A program made the translations under genes and the position numbers. A stretch of 64,000 bases of DNA, taken from assembly GCA_964580315.1 (NCBI GenBank), contig CAZOKH010000001.1, positions 62,001 through 126,000 on the forward strand, written 5' to 3'. The notes beneath the pieces were generated by a model that was not told the DNA's origin, searched no databases, and saw nothing but the letters and a program-made list of their open reading frames with translations. Every line of letters starts with the position of its first letter. Position 1 is the stretch's first letter. This DNA is from CAZOKH01 sp964580315 (GTDB lineage: Bacteria; Chloroflexota; Anaerolineae; Anaerolineales; Anaerolineaceae). Below, one piece after another: positions 42,056-50,888 of this stretch.

Positions 42056-43513
42056 ATGCAAACACAAACCTTTCGAGCAGAAAACATGCTGGTGGCTCTT
42101 CAACGGGTTCAAGAAGAATTGGGACCTGAGGCATTAATCATTTCTGTGCGGCAAGTGCCCGCCGGACCCGCCTGGCAGGTTTGGCGCAAGCCCATGGTTG
42201 AAGTGGTTGCAACGCAGTTTGACAAAAACGAAGCGAAAGGTGAAAACCAGCCGGCAGGATTGACCAGGGAGGAAATTGACGAGGGGAAAAACGCGCCAAC
42301 CCAGACAGCCGGCGGACAGCAAGTGCGTCCCTATGTTTTCCCGACAGTTAAACGAGAGACTGTCAACCGCAAAGTTGAAGATGAGCACATTCACCCAACC
42401 GGGAATTTAACCAGCGCACCGCCGTTGGAAAAAATTGTCGCCCCGTCACGCGAAACCATTGCGGTTAACACCGATGATACCTGGACGGAAACGGTTGCCA
42501 TTCCAGGCAAGACGCCGGTTTCTCCTGCCATGCCCACCATAAAGCGGCAAGAGAAGCAGCTCTCTCAAGAAGAATTGATCCCGTTCTTGAGTGAGTTGAT
42601 GAAACGCAATCAGGAGCGGGTGGTTGAGACACCCCAAATCAAAGAAGCTGAAATTGAAGCAACACTTCCTGAACTGGAACCCCCTGCGCAGGAAGAGGTA
42701 GAAAAAATTGTAAAAATTGAGTTTCCTCCAGTGTTGGATGAAGCCATTGACCACCTGGAAAATGTCGAGGTGGATGTTGAGTTGCTGCAAAAAATTGGCA
42801 CACTTTGCGTGCAAACTCTGCCGCCTCGTTCCATGCGTGATGAAGATAAGGTGCGTGATTATTTGCTGCAACAGCTTTCTGCCTGCATACGAATTCAAAA
42901 AGTGCTGGTGGGGTTGCGGCCGCAAATCATCACCTTGATTGGAACCAGTGGAGCAGGAAAAACCAGCACCTGCGCCAAGCTGGCGGTGCATTATTCGATT
43001 AACGCACGCAAGAAAGTGAGCTGGGTTTCGGCAGATACGGTGCGCACCGGGGCCATTTCCGAAGCGCGCACTTACGCCGAAACGATTGGTATTCCATTCC
43101 GTTATGCCTACACACCTGAAGAACTGGCTGAAGCAGTCGATGCAGAAGATAAAGCGGATATTATCCTGGTGGATACCCCGGCTTGCAATCCACGCAGTGA
43201 GAGCAGTATTGTGGAACTTGGTTCGCTGCTTACAGTTTTGCCGTGGAGAAATACCTGGATTGTTGCGCCTGTGACCTCGCGTGAAGTGGATTTGCGTAAT
43301 GCCCTGGCTGCTTTTGCGCCGTTTCGGGCTAATGGACTGGTTTTGACCAAAATGGACGAAACAAACAGTTTTGGCGTGGGATTCAACCTGGCTTTTCACA
43401 GCCAGATTCCTCTCACGTTTTTTACAAATGGAACAAGGGTTGTAAACGACCTTGTGCCAGCGCGAGCTGAACTGCTTTGCCGGGCGCTTTTCAATGAAAG
43501 GTTTGTGGCATGA
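42056..43513 (+). CDS. flhF: SRP-type GTPase FlhF
   Basis: A 485-residue flagellar placement GTPase. The N-terminal B domain is short (MQTQTFRAENMLVALQRVQEELGPEALIISVR, positions 42056-42150). A long, variable, charged linker (about 60-250) follows, then the NG domain: GTSGAGKTSTCAKLA (P-loop near 296-303), WVSADTVRTGA, IILVDTPA and LVLTKMDET. The DTPA in place of DTAG and the absence of the second G in the G3 motif are small deviations. FlhF sets where and how many flagella form, usually with FlhG, which is not found here. It overlaps the next gene by four bases. Confidence 0.94.
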   Translation: MQTQTFRAENMLVALQRVQEELGPEALIISVRQVPAGPAWQVWRKPMVEVVATQFDKNEAKGENQPAGLTREEIDEGKNAPTQTAGGQQVRPYVFPTVKRETVNRKVEDEHIHPTGNLTSAPPLEKIVAPSRETIAVNTDDTWTETVAIPGKTPVSPAMPTIKRQEKQLSQEELIPFLSELMKRNQERVVETPQIKEAEIEATLPELEPPAQEEVEKIVKIEFPPVLDEAIDHLENVEVDVELLQKIGTLCVQTLPPRSMRDEDKVRDYLLQQLSACIRIQKVLVGLRPQIITLIGTSGAGKTSTCAKLAVHYSINARKKVSWVSADTVRTGAISEARTYAETIGIPFRYAYTPEELAEAVDAEDKADIILVDTPACNPRSESSIVELGSLLTVLPWRNTWIVAPVTSREVDLRNALAAFAPFRANGLVLTKMDETNSFGVGFNLAFHSQIPLTFFTNGTRVVNDLVPARAELLCRALFNERFVA

Positions 43514-43854
43514 CAGAAGGCGGTTCGTTAATTCAATCAGCGCGTTCGCCCGAGAAGCCGAATAATCCCTACATGCTTCCTCCGCTGATTGAGGCTGTCT
43601 TTTTGCTGACGCGCGGGTTGATTGTTTTGGTAACTGTGCTGGTAATGGTTATTTCTTACATTGTGCACGCCACCTGGTTGGACATTTTTATTCGCGGCCT
43701 TACCACCGGCGTTGTGTTGGGAATCCTGGGATGGATTTTTAACTGGTTTGTGGGTAGTTACTTTATCCAGGCGGCTGTAGATGAGTTGAAAGAGAAAGCT
43801 GAACAAGATTTGGAAATGGAACTGGCTTCCGAAAACACCAATATTCAGGCATGA
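43510..43854 (+). CDS. Small two-helix membrane protein at the flhG position
   Basis: A 114-residue protein with a polar N terminus, two hydrophobic helices (about 35-57 and 63-88; LIVLVTVLVMVISYIVHATW and GVVLGILGWIFNWFVGSYF) and an acidic helical tail (VDELKEKAEQDLEMELASEN). It overlaps flhF (ATGA) and lies seven bases before fliA, where flhG/ylxH is found in related operons. It has no P-loop, so it is not FlhG. I do not recognise the family. Confidence 0.75.
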   Translation: MTEGGSLIQSARSPEKPNNPYMLPPLIEAVFLLTRGLIVLVTVLVMVISYIVHATWLDIFIRGLTTGVVLGILGWIFNWFVGSYFIQAAVDELKEKAEQDLEMELASENTNIQA

Positions 43855-43861
43855 GTGAACC

Positions 43862-44650
43862 GTGGCAGAAGTAAGAGACGATATTGACCTGGCTGAACTG
43901 TATTACTCAACGCGCGATCCGGCGCTGCGCGAGGAGTTAATTTTGCGTTATACCACTCTGGTTCATTATGTCGTTGGACGACTTGGAATTACTGAAAACA
44001 CAAGCAGTGAGTATGACGACCTGGTTAGTCAAGGAGTGATTGGATTGATCGAAGCAGTGGACCGTTATAACCCCAAATTTGGCACTCGTCTAAGCACCTA
44101 TGCCACGCTTAAAATTCGCAGCAAGGTCCTTGATTATTTGCGTGAGTTGGACTGGCTGCCTCGCTCAGCCCGCAAACGCGTGCGGACTGTTCAGGATGCC
44201 ATGTTGAAATTGGAAAGCCAGCTTCAACGTGTTCCCACCGATGAAGAACTGGCGGAATATCTCGACATGAATATGGATACGCTGCAGCAGGCGCTGGTCG
44301 ATTCAAGCCATATCATGATTTCATTGGATGAAGATGGCGCTGACTCATCATCTGATGAAAATGTTTCGCTTTATGAAAAGCTAACAGACGATCAACAGGA
44401 AAACCCTATGGAAACTTATGAAGCGAAAGATCTTCAGCGCGAAATGGTATCGGCAATTCAGACGCTTTCCGAACGCGAGCAACTGGTTCTCTCTTTGTAT
44501 TATTTTGAAGAACTGACCTTGAAAGAGATTGGTGAAACGCTTGGAGTATCTGAATCGCGGGTTTCTCAAATTCATGGCCGCGCTATGATCAGTCTAAAAA
44601 CCATGATGTCTTCTTCACGCCGCAAGTCGACAGGGGCATCGGGGAAATGA
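43862..44650 (+). CDS. fliA: Flagellar sigma factor FliA (sigma-28)
   Basis: A 262-residue group 3 sigma factor of the FliA/WhiG/SigD type. Region 2 includes YTTLVHYVVGRLGI, YDDLVSQGVIGLIEAVDRYNP and FGTRLSTYATLKIRSKVLDYLRELDWLPRS; region 3 is RVPTDEELAEYLDM; region 4 is LSEREQLVLSLYYFEELTLKEIGETLGVSESRVSQIHGRAM (44465-44590). The start is a GTG seven bases after the previous stop. Four promoters of its type lie in the window (44651, 46674, 55981, 60162), and its anti-sigma factor FlgM is encoded at 46740. Confidence 0.96.
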   Translation: MAEVRDDIDLAELYYSTRDPALREELILRYTTLVHYVVGRLGITENTSSEYDDLVSQGVIGLIEAVDRYNPKFGTRLSTYATLKIRSKVLDYLRELDWLPRSARKRVRTVQDAMLKLESQLQRVPTDEELAEYLDMNMDTLQQALVDSSHIMISLDEDGADSSSDENVSLYEKLTDDQQENPMETYEAKDLQREMVSAIQTLSEREQLVLSLYYFEELTLKEIGETLGVSESRVSQIHGRAMISLKTMMSSSRRKSTGASGK

Positions 44651-44679
44651 TTGAAGAAATTGTGCATACCTGCCGATAA
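44651..44679 (+). promoter_or_regulatory. Sigma-28-type promoter before the swrB-position gene
   Basis: TTGAAG, 15 bases, GCCGATAA, 32 bases before the start at 44712. The -10 is exact and the -35 is the weakest of the four. A TATC-TTGAGG block at 44694-44703 follows. Confidence 0.6.
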
Positions 44680-44711
44680 TGAGTAAGGAACGCTATCTTG
44701 AGGACGAGTAA

Positions 44712-45107
44712 ATGATAGGTAACCGCAGTTTAATGAATGACACATTACATTTGATGCAGCTTGCTCAGGAGACCGCCCGACGCAGCGGTAATGCGCAGCA
44801 GGCTGACAAATTGGACCCGGTAGTTAACCAGTTTAAAGAGTTAATTAATCGCGAGATGGAAGCAGCATCCATGGATGCTGCTTCAGGTGATGCAACAACC
44901 AGTTTTCAAAAAATTCTTTCAACTTCAAGTGGTGTGCAAAACCAGCGCAATGCCCAACTTTCTTTGAATGATCGGAATCGCATGATTGCTTCCCTGTCAG
45001 AAGGCGGCATGTCAGACGTTCAAATTGCGCGTGAATTAAACATCACTCGCGATGAAGTTCGCCTGGTGATCAACCTGGCGAATGCTGCGCAAGCGAATCG
45101 GAGGTAA
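44712..45107 (+). CDS. Hypothetical protein after fliA, SwrB-position
   Basis: A 131-residue soluble protein. It is helical, with a polar middle, and ends in RNRMIASLSEGGMSDVQIARELNITRDEVRLVINLAN, a helix-turn-helix-like unit seen at the C terminus of DUF6115/SwrB-type proteins in Firmicutes. In Bacillus, swrB also follows sigD directly. It lacks SwrB's N-terminal membrane anchor. GAGGACGAG precedes the ATG. Function is not known; a role in coupling basal-body completion to late gene expression is only a positional guess. Confidence 0.75.
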   Translation: MIGNRSLMNDTLHLMQLAQETARRSGNAQQADKLDPVVNQFKELINREMEAASMDAASGDATTSFQKILSTSSGVQNQRNAQLSLNDRNRMIASLSEGGMSDVQIARELNITRDEVRLVINLANAAQANRR

Positions 45108-45110
45108 CCC

Positions 45111-45911
45111 ATGATTAAAGGTTTTTATGCTGCTGCTTCTGCAATGGTAGTGGGAATGAACAGGCAGAATGCCATTTCACATAATGTGTCTAACCTGGAT
45201 ACACCCGGGTTTAAGCAAGTGCTTTTAACAATGGATGATTGGAAGAAAACTCAGGTGGTAACACAATCGCAGCAGGCGGTTACTTTTCCAGTTTACCCTT
45301 CCATCCTGTTCAATCAAATTGGCACTGAAAAACTGCAATATGTGGGCAACCTGGGGCTGGGTGTTGAAAACAGTCCCGAATATACCAGCTATGAACAGGG
45401 CGCCCTGCAAAACACCGGTCTTGAGTTAGACATGGCGATTGAAGGGGACGGCTTTTTTAGAATCCAGGCTGAAGATGGTGTGCGTTATACCCGTGATGGG
45501 CGCTTTGAACGTGATGTCAATGGCAACCTGGTTACGGTTGATGGTTATTATGTGCTGGATAGAAATGGCAACAAAATTAGCCTTGACCAGGGCGGCACTG
45601 TGCAGGTCAGTTCCGACGGGACAATCAGCGTGGATGGACAGGATCAGGCGCGCATTGATGTGGTGTCCTTTGCCGATCCTGAAGCGGAATTAACCCGGGT
45701 TTCCCTCACATCTTTCACAGCCGAGACGGCTCCCACTGGAGACGCGGTTGGCTCGGTCAGGCAGGGATACCTGGAAGCATCCAATGTCAATATTGCGCAG
45801 TTGATGACTCAAATGATTCAAGTGGCGCGTTCTTATGAGGCTGCTCAGCAACTGGTACGGGTTCAGGACGACCTTTTGGGGCAGAGTATTAACACATTAG
45901 GCAAGGTTTAG
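45111..45911 (+). CDS. flgF: Flagellar rod protein, FlgF/FlgG type (first copy)
   Basis: A 266-residue axial protein. N-terminal rod motif MIKGFYAAASAMVVGMNRQNAISHNVSNLDTPGFKQ (45111-45218) and C-terminal NVNIAQLMTQMIQVARSYEAAQQLVRVQDDLLGQSI form the coiled-coil D0 domain; the middle has EGDGFFRI and YTRDGRFERD as in FlgG-class proteins. In single-membrane bacteria a pair of such genes (flhO-flhP) makes the distal rod. It is three bases after the preceding gene. Confidence 0.92.
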   Translation: MIKGFYAAASAMVVGMNRQNAISHNVSNLDTPGFKQVLLTMDDWKKTQVVTQSQQAVTFPVYPSILFNQIGTEKLQYVGNLGLGVENSPEYTSYEQGALQNTGLELDMAIEGDGFFRIQAEDGVRYTRDGRFERDVNGNLVTVDGYYVLDRNGNKISLDQGGTVQVSSDGTISVDGQDQARIDVVSFADPEAELTRVSLTSFTAETAPTGDAVGSVRQGYLEASNVNIAQLMTQMIQVARSYEAAQQLVRVQDDLLGQSINTLGKV

Positions 45912-45924
45912 GAGGTAAGTCTTT

Positions 45925-46668
45925 ATGTCCCCTACATTTACGCAATTGATTGAACTTGGCCGTACCGGAATGTCATCCCGTATGCTGGATTTGGATACGG
46001 TTAGCAATAATCTGGCAAATTTTACAACCACTGGTTACAAACAGAACCGGGTAAATTTTCAAGAAGTGTTGAATGGTGTTCAATTGAGCGGAGTGCGCAC
46101 TTCTTCTTCACAAATGGACATGGAGCAGGGCGCAGTACAAACTTCCACCAGCCCGCTGCACATGATGGTTGATGGCAAGGGTTTCTTTGGAATCAGGCTG
46201 GCGGACGGCAGCACCGCATATACCCGCGACGGCACGTTTTCCATTGATGCCAATGCCGAAATTGTGGATACATACGGGAATAAATTGATCTGGGATGGAG
46301 ACATCCCTGCTGATGTTTCTCAGATTGATGTGGAAAGAGATGGAACCATAAAAATAATGCGGGGCAATAGCGATGCCTGGCAGGATGTTGGCACAATCAG
46401 CTTATACCAGGTTCCCAATCCCAGCGGGATGACCACTTTGGGAAACAACCTGCTTTTGGAAAATGACGCTTCTGGAAAAGCAACTGCCGGCAGCCCGGGA
46501 GATGATGGTTTTGGTAAGGTGGTGAATTTTGCGCTGGAAGGTTCGAATGTTGATATGGCCTCTGAAATGGCGCATTTAATCCGCTTGCAGCGTTTCTTTG
46601 AAGTGACCACCCAGACCGTGCAGCAGTCTGATACGATGCTGAGCCAGGCAATCCGGATGCGTCAATAA
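45925..46668 (+). CDS. flgG: Flagellar rod protein, FlgG type (second copy)
   Basis: A 247-residue paralogue of the preceding rod protein. Its N terminus is LIELGRTGMSSRMLDLDTVSNNLANFTTTGYKQNR (with the S-N-N-L-A-N motif), and the C terminus is EGSNVDMASEMAHLIRLQRFFEVTTQTVQQSDTMLSQAI. GKGFFGIRL and YTRDGTFSID mark the FlgG core. Which of the two is FlgF and which FlgG cannot be fixed without alignment. A sigma-28 promoter for flgM starts just after this gene. Confidence 0.92.
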   Translation: MSPTFTQLIELGRTGMSSRMLDLDTVSNNLANFTTTGYKQNRVNFQEVLNGVQLSGVRTSSSQMDMEQGAVQTSTSPLHMMVDGKGFFGIRLADGSTAYTRDGTFSIDANAEIVDTYGNKLIWDGDIPADVSQIDVERDGTIKIMRGNSDAWQDVGTISLYQVPNPSGMTTLGNNLLLENDASGKATAGSPGDDGFGKVVNFALEGSNVDMASEMAHLIRLQRFFEVTTQTVQQSDTMLSQAIRMRQ

Positions 46669-46673
46669 TGCGA

Positions 46674-46701
46674 CTCAAGAATCGGAACCGCTTGCCGATA
46701 A
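46674..46701 (+). promoter_or_regulatory. Sigma-28 promoter of flgM-flgN-flgK-flgL
   Basis: CTCAAG, 14 bases, GCCGATAA, 38 bases before flgM. Confidence 0.8.
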
Positions 46702-46739
46702 TGTAAGTGACCCAGGAACATCCAAGGAAGGAGTTCATC

Positions 46740-47042
46740 ATGAAGATTGAGAACAGCGGAATACCCGAAATTGAGCGCAGGAAAGTTAACCAGATAAGCT
46801 CAAACAAAGCGTCTGCCTATGCTCAGACGACCCACTTAAGCGGTTCACAAAAAACCGACCAGGCTGAATTGTCAAAGGAGGCGTTGTTGCTTGCCAAAGC
46901 ACTTTCAGCGCCAGCCGGAACCGACAAAGCCCGCCTGGAGAAAATTGACAACCTGAAAAAGCAGATTGAATCAGGGGAATATAAAATTCCCTACGAAGAA
47001 TTAGCCCAAAAGATTATGGATATTTTGAAAATATCCGAGTAA
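46740..47042 (+). CDS. flgM: Anti-sigma-28 factor FlgM
   Basis: A 100-residue protein. The disordered N-terminal half is Ser/Gln-rich. The C-terminal half has ARLEKIDNLKKQIESGEYKIPYEELAQKIMDIL (46935-47030), the conserved FlgM helix pair that grips sigma-28. It is exported through the finished hook, freeing FliA. AAGGAAGGAG precedes the start. It lies behind a FliA promoter, giving the usual negative feedback. Confidence 0.93.
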   Translation: MKIENSGIPEIERRKVNQISSNKASAYAQTTHLSGSQKTDQAELSKEALLLAKALSAPAGTDKARLEKIDNLKKQIESGEYKIPYEELAQKIMDILKISE

Positions 47043-47094
47043 TCCTTTTCCGGGGCTGCTGATTCTCTGTTAGAAGCATGTTGAGGAGTAGAAA

Positions 47095-47619
47095 ATGGTG
47101 AAATCGAAGGAGGAGCAAGAAGAACTCTTTTATTCCATGGAAGCCATCATGGTCAGTCAATTCCGCATTTGCCAGACCCTGCGCGACCTGTCGCAGCAAG
47201 AACGCAAATTGTTGTTGGACGGCAAAGCAGATGACCTGGTGGGGCTTGTGGAAAAGAAAGAAATGCTCCTGGATGACCTTGGGAAGCTGGAAGAAACCCG
47301 TCGCACGATGACGGATCGCATTTCCCAAAAACTGGGTTTTACTGATATTGAAAATTTGCACGATTTACTGGTAAGAGTACACTCCTCTTCAGCGCAGCGC
47401 TTGAATCGTTTGCGCGAGGGGATTTTGGCTATTCAATCAGAAATTCGTGAAACCAATCGCGGCAATGCTGCCCTGGCAAATCTAAACATTGAACGTATCG
47501 GGGCGCTTCAAAACCACCTGGTGAAATTGATGGGCACTTCTTCTTATTACCATCAACCCATTCCAGCCGCGGGAACGAGTACACCGCCCATGAGCTGGGG
47601 AATGGATCACCAGGCTTAA
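47095..47619 (+). CDS. flgN: FlgN-like export chaperone
   Basis: A 174-residue helical protein that should guard FlgK and FlgL before export. QFRICQTLRDLSQQERKLLLDGKADDLVGLVEKKEMLLDDLGKLEETRR (47158-47305) is the characteristic FlgN helix pair. The C terminus is extended and unstructured (Pro/Ser/Thr). The position between flgM and flgK is standard. Confidence 0.9.
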   Translation: MVKSKEEQEELFYSMEAIMVSQFRICQTLRDLSQQERKLLLDGKADDLVGLVEKKEMLLDDLGKLEETRRTMTDRISQKLGFTDIENLHDLLVRVHSSSAQRLNRLREGILAIQSEIRETNRGNAALANLNIERIGALQNHLVKLMGTSSYYHQPIPAAGTSTPPMSWGMDHQA

Positions 47620-47639
47620 AGGTATAAGGGAATCTCACT

Positions 47640-49406
47640 ATGTCATCTTTCGCAGGAATTAGTCAAGCTTTAATGGCAGTGCTCAGTATGCAGCAGGCAA
47701 TGGAAGTGACCGAGCACAATGTTGCCAATGCAAACACTACCGGATTTCACCGCCAGTCTGCGATTTTATCGGCAAATACCCCACAAAGCACGGGCGGGTG
47801 GGTTGGTTCGTCTTCAGCCGGCCAAATTGGAACCGGCGTTATCTTATCTGAAGTTCGCCGCTTCAACACCGATTTTATGGATGTGCGGTTGCGCACAGAA
47901 GCGGGCGAGGTGGCCAGATGGAGCGTCCAACATTCCTATTTACAGCAGATTGAAACTTCGCTGGGAGAATCGGGAGAGGATAGCCTCTCTTTACGGATGG
48001 ATGACTTTTGGTCAGCCTGGCAGGCGGTGAGCGCCGAACCTGACCAGGTTGATTTGCGGGCCACCTTGCTTGAAACAGGAAAGCAATTGGCTGAAGCGTT
48101 TAATGGCAGAATAGTTCGCCTGGAAGATTTGCGGCGCAGTCAGAATCTTGAGATTTATCAGCGTGTTGATGAAATTAATAAATTATCCAACCAGGTGGCA
48201 GATCTCAATGCAGAAATTTCAAGGGTAAAGGCGATTGGCGACAGCCCGAATGATTATATTGATCAGCGTTCACAAATGCTGGATCGCTTGAGCGAAATTG
48301 CGGGGGCGGTTTCTTATGCCCAGAATGACGGGCAGGTGTTGGTTTCCATCGGCGGACACGCCCTGGTTGTGGGTGATAAATCCTTCCAATTAACTGCCAA
48401 CCCTGACCCGCTTGATCTCAGTCAGGTGGACATCACTTTTGTGGCTGACGGCAAGCAGCTCAATCCGCCATCGGGTGAACTGCTTGGATTTGAAGATGTG
48501 CGCGACCGGGTGATTGTGGAACAAATTGACCAGTTGGATGAACTGGCTTCGATGATGATTGAGAAGGTCAATGTTCTGCACCGATCGGGTTATGGCTTGA
48601 ATGATACCGGCGCGACACCGGCCGGAAGAGATTTCTTTACGGGTACTGATGCAGCCACCATCCAGGTGAATACTGAAATGGATAACCTGGCCAATATTGC
48701 TGCCGGCCTGCGGCCTGATTCAGCCGGCGACGGTGAACTGGCGCGTCAAATTGCCGAGGTTCGCTCGACCGCCCTGTTTTTGGGCAGCCCGCCGGCATTA
48801 ACGGTAACGCCTTCAGGTGGTTGGACGGGTGGAATTACCGATGCTTCGGCCGGTCATGCAGTTTTTGAGGGGCTTGATCCCCTGGTGAATGGCGACTATA
48901 CGGTGAATATCAATGTCACCAGCGGCGGCGCCAGCACCGTTGAGCTTTTGTCAGGCGGAACAGCACTGAATATCAGCGCCGACGGCACCTCCAGCGGTGG
49001 GGCAGCCGTGGTATTGAATTTTACGCACGATAATGTGAACGGCAACGTAATTGACCTGGGCAACGGTTTGCAAATTACGATTGACGCCGCTGCCAGCGGT
49101 GCGACCAGCGAGGTTATTACTTACACTGCCACCGGGGCATCGAACCCGCACCAGTTTGATGGCGTGCGTGTGGCAGACCTGGCGATGGAAGTCAAATCAG
49201 CCGCGACTTATGCCAGAGATCATACCTATGTGCAAACGGCCTTAAACGAACAAATTGAATCAGAGGCAGGTGTAAACCTGGATGAAGAAGCCGCCAACAT
49301 GGTGAAATTCCAGCGCGCCTACCAGGCATCAGCGCGCATGATGACCGCCCTGGACGAGATGTTGAACACGATTATTAATGGCATGGGTCTGGTTGGCAGA
49401 TCGTAA
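47640..49406 (+). CDS. flgK: Hook-filament junction protein FlgK (HAP1)
   Basis: A 588-residue protein. The N-terminal D0 motif SFAGISQALMAVLSMQQAMEVTEHNVANANTTGFHRQ and the C-terminal EEAANMVKFQRAYQASARMMTALDEMLNTIINGMG (49280-49385) are typical. The central region (about 380-500) is Gly/Thr/Ala-rich and low in charge (for example GGTALNISADGTSSGGAAV); it resembles the variable domain of flagellin and is probably exposed and a little repetitive. Confidence 0.95.
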   Translation: MSSFAGISQALMAVLSMQQAMEVTEHNVANANTTGFHRQSAILSANTPQSTGGWVGSSSAGQIGTGVILSEVRRFNTDFMDVRLRTEAGEVARWSVQHSYLQQIETSLGESGEDSLSLRMDDFWSAWQAVSAEPDQVDLRATLLETGKQLAEAFNGRIVRLEDLRRSQNLEIYQRVDEINKLSNQVADLNAEISRVKAIGDSPNDYIDQRSQMLDRLSEIAGAVSYAQNDGQVLVSIGGHALVVGDKSFQLTANPDPLDLSQVDITFVADGKQLNPPSGELLGFEDVRDRVIVEQIDQLDELASMMIEKVNVLHRSGYGLNDTGATPAGRDFFTGTDAATIQVNTEMDNLANIAAGLRPDSAGDGELARQIAEVRSTALFLGSPPALTVTPSGGWTGGITDASAGHAVFEGLDPLVNGDYTVNINVTSGGASTVELLSGGTALNISADGTSSGGAAVVLNFTHDNVNGNVIDLGNGLQITIDAAASGATSEVITYTATGASNPHQFDGVRVADLAMEVKSAATYARDHTYVQTALNEQIESEAGVNLDEEAANMVKFQRAYQASARMMTALDEMLNTIINGMGLVGRS

Positions 49407-49419
49407 GACGAGGTGAATG

Positions 49420-50325
49420 ATGCGTGTAACCAATGAAATGATAACCAATAATTCCATCGCTCATATGAGCGACAGCCTGGCAAAATTGTATCAGTTGCAG
49501 ACCAAGGCTGCCACTGGAAAAGATTTTCTCAAAGCTTCTGAAAACCCTGCCAAAGCGGTAAAAAATATTTCGTTGCGGTCCAGCCAGGAAGCCTTGCGCT
49601 CGTATATGAACACAGCCGGTGTGGTTAAAAATTGGATCTCTGATACTGAGTTTAACCTGCAAAAGATGACCGACCTGGGTACGCGGGCGCAAACGCTCAT
49701 TGTGCGCGGTATGAATGATTCACTCGATGCAGATGCCCGCAGTGATATCGCGGTGGAACTGGACGGCATGCTTGACCAGGCAATCAGCATGGCAAACGCC
49801 AAACACCAGGATAGTTATTTGTTCGCCGGCGCCAACACCACCAACCCCGTGCCGCCTTTCCGCAGAGATGCCAGCGGCGCGGTTGAAACGGTTGTGTACG
49901 AGGCGGATGTGCCGGTTGGAATTATGCGGCGTGATATTGCACCCGGCGAAACCATTACCATGAATGTGGACGGCAACGAATATTTTATCAATTCAGATTT
50001 CTTCGACTCATTCATTGCAGCTCGCGATGCACTGGCTGCAAATGACACCACGGCATTGGCTGCCGCACAAATACGTGTGGCTGATGCCACGAAAAAACTG
50101 ATGGAATCGCTGACCACGGTGGGCGTTCGCTGGAATTTTACTGAGACATCCATTGAACGCATGGAACAAGCGGATACTGAGATGCAGTCATTTATTTCGC
50201 AGAATCAGGAAGTTAACCTGGCTGAAGTGTATTCACAAATTGCAAACCAGGAAATGGTTTATCGATCTGTGCTTCAGGTCAGCAGCCGGGCAAATTCTCT
50301 TCTAAACCTTTTTGAAGTTTTGTAA
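49420..50325 (+). CDS. flgL: Hook-filament junction protein FlgL (HAP3)
   Basis: A 301-residue flagellin-like junction protein. It has RVTNEMITNNSIAHMSDSLAKLYQLQTKAATGKDFLKASENPAKAVKNISLRS (49423-49580) at the N terminus, MANAKHQDSYLFAGANTTNPVPPF in the middle, and LAEVYSQIANQEMVYRSVLQVSSRANSLLNLFEVL at the C terminus. Two tandem ATGs exist; the second (49420) is better spaced from AGGTG. Confidence 0.95.
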   Translation: MRVTNEMITNNSIAHMSDSLAKLYQLQTKAATGKDFLKASENPAKAVKNISLRSSQEALRSYMNTAGVVKNWISDTEFNLQKMTDLGTRAQTLIVRGMNDSLDADARSDIAVELDGMLDQAISMANAKHQDSYLFAGANTTNPVPPFRRDASGAVETVVYEADVPVGIMRRDIAPGETITMNVDGNEYFINSDFFDSFIAARDALAANDTTALAAAQIRVADATKKLMESLTTVGVRWNFTETSIERMEQADTEMQSFISQNQEVNLAEVYSQIANQEMVYRSVLQVSSRANSLLNLFEVL

Positions 50326-50340
50326 GAAAACAGTTATACT
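50312..50340 (+). promoter_or_regulatory. Sigma-70-type promoter of csrA
   Basis: TTGAAG, 17 bases, TATACT, across the flgL end. So csrA can be made without FliA. Confidence 0.55.
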
Positions 50341-50398
50341 ATAGCATAAGCAACCCGATTAATCATTTCATTTGCACTGAACATAGGCTAGGGTTAAT

Positions 50399-50713
50399 GT
50401 GCTTGTTTTGACGCGAAAAAACAATGAAAGTATTGTAATAGGGGACAATATTGTTATCACGATCCTGGCAATCGATCGGGATAAGATCAAAATTGGAATC
50501 GATGCCCCCCGTGAAATTCCTGTGATGCGGCAGGAACTATTTCTGGCAGTTCAAGAACAAAATGAGATCGCAGCGCGCCTGGTAAATGCACAACAAGCGC
50601 CTTCATTTGATTCCCTTCGGGAATTGTTGGCTTCTCAGGCGGTTGATGACGAAGATACCGACAACAAAGAACAGAACGATTCTTCATCCGAATCTGCTGG
50701 AACTGCTGAATAA
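50399..50713 (+). CDS. csrA: RNA-binding translational regulator CsrA with acidic tail
   Basis: Residues 1-60 are a complete CsrA: MLVLTRKNNESIVIGDNIVITILAIDRDKIKIGIDAPREIPVMRQELF (50399-50540), including Arg4-Thr5 equivalents and the RNA-binding VxRxE/Q arginine (APREIPVMRQEL). CsrA dimers bind GGA in hairpin loops and block ribosome access. The tail (61-104) is unusual, polar and very acidic (DDEDTDNKEQNDSSSESAGTAE); normal CsrA ends near 60-75. No fliW gene is seen next to it. The start is GTG. Its likely target is the flagellin leader at 56259-56320. Confidence 0.94.
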   Translation: MLVLTRKNNESIVIGDNIVITILAIDRDKIKIGIDAPREIPVMRQELFLAVQEQNEIAARLVNAQQAPSFDSLRELLASQAVDDEDTDNKEQNDSSSESAGTAE

Positions 50714-50888
50714 TTTTTCCAAAAATCCTTACAAATTTATACCTGTTTTTTATGTCCCTTTACGAGACTTTCATATTCCCTTTATAGCCCAATTGCGTAA
50801 TCACTGGTAGGATATGAAAGGACGTATAATGCCGCGTAATTATGCGTTGGTTTAACGATTTTTTGGATTAAGGAAGGTATGCGCCTGA

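Noticed and set aside
42446..43399. Long minus-strand frame (317 codons) inside flhF
   Set aside because: Shadow of the flhF reading frame; the sense protein has intact GTPase motifs, and the antisense product is His/Arg/Asn-rich nonsense.
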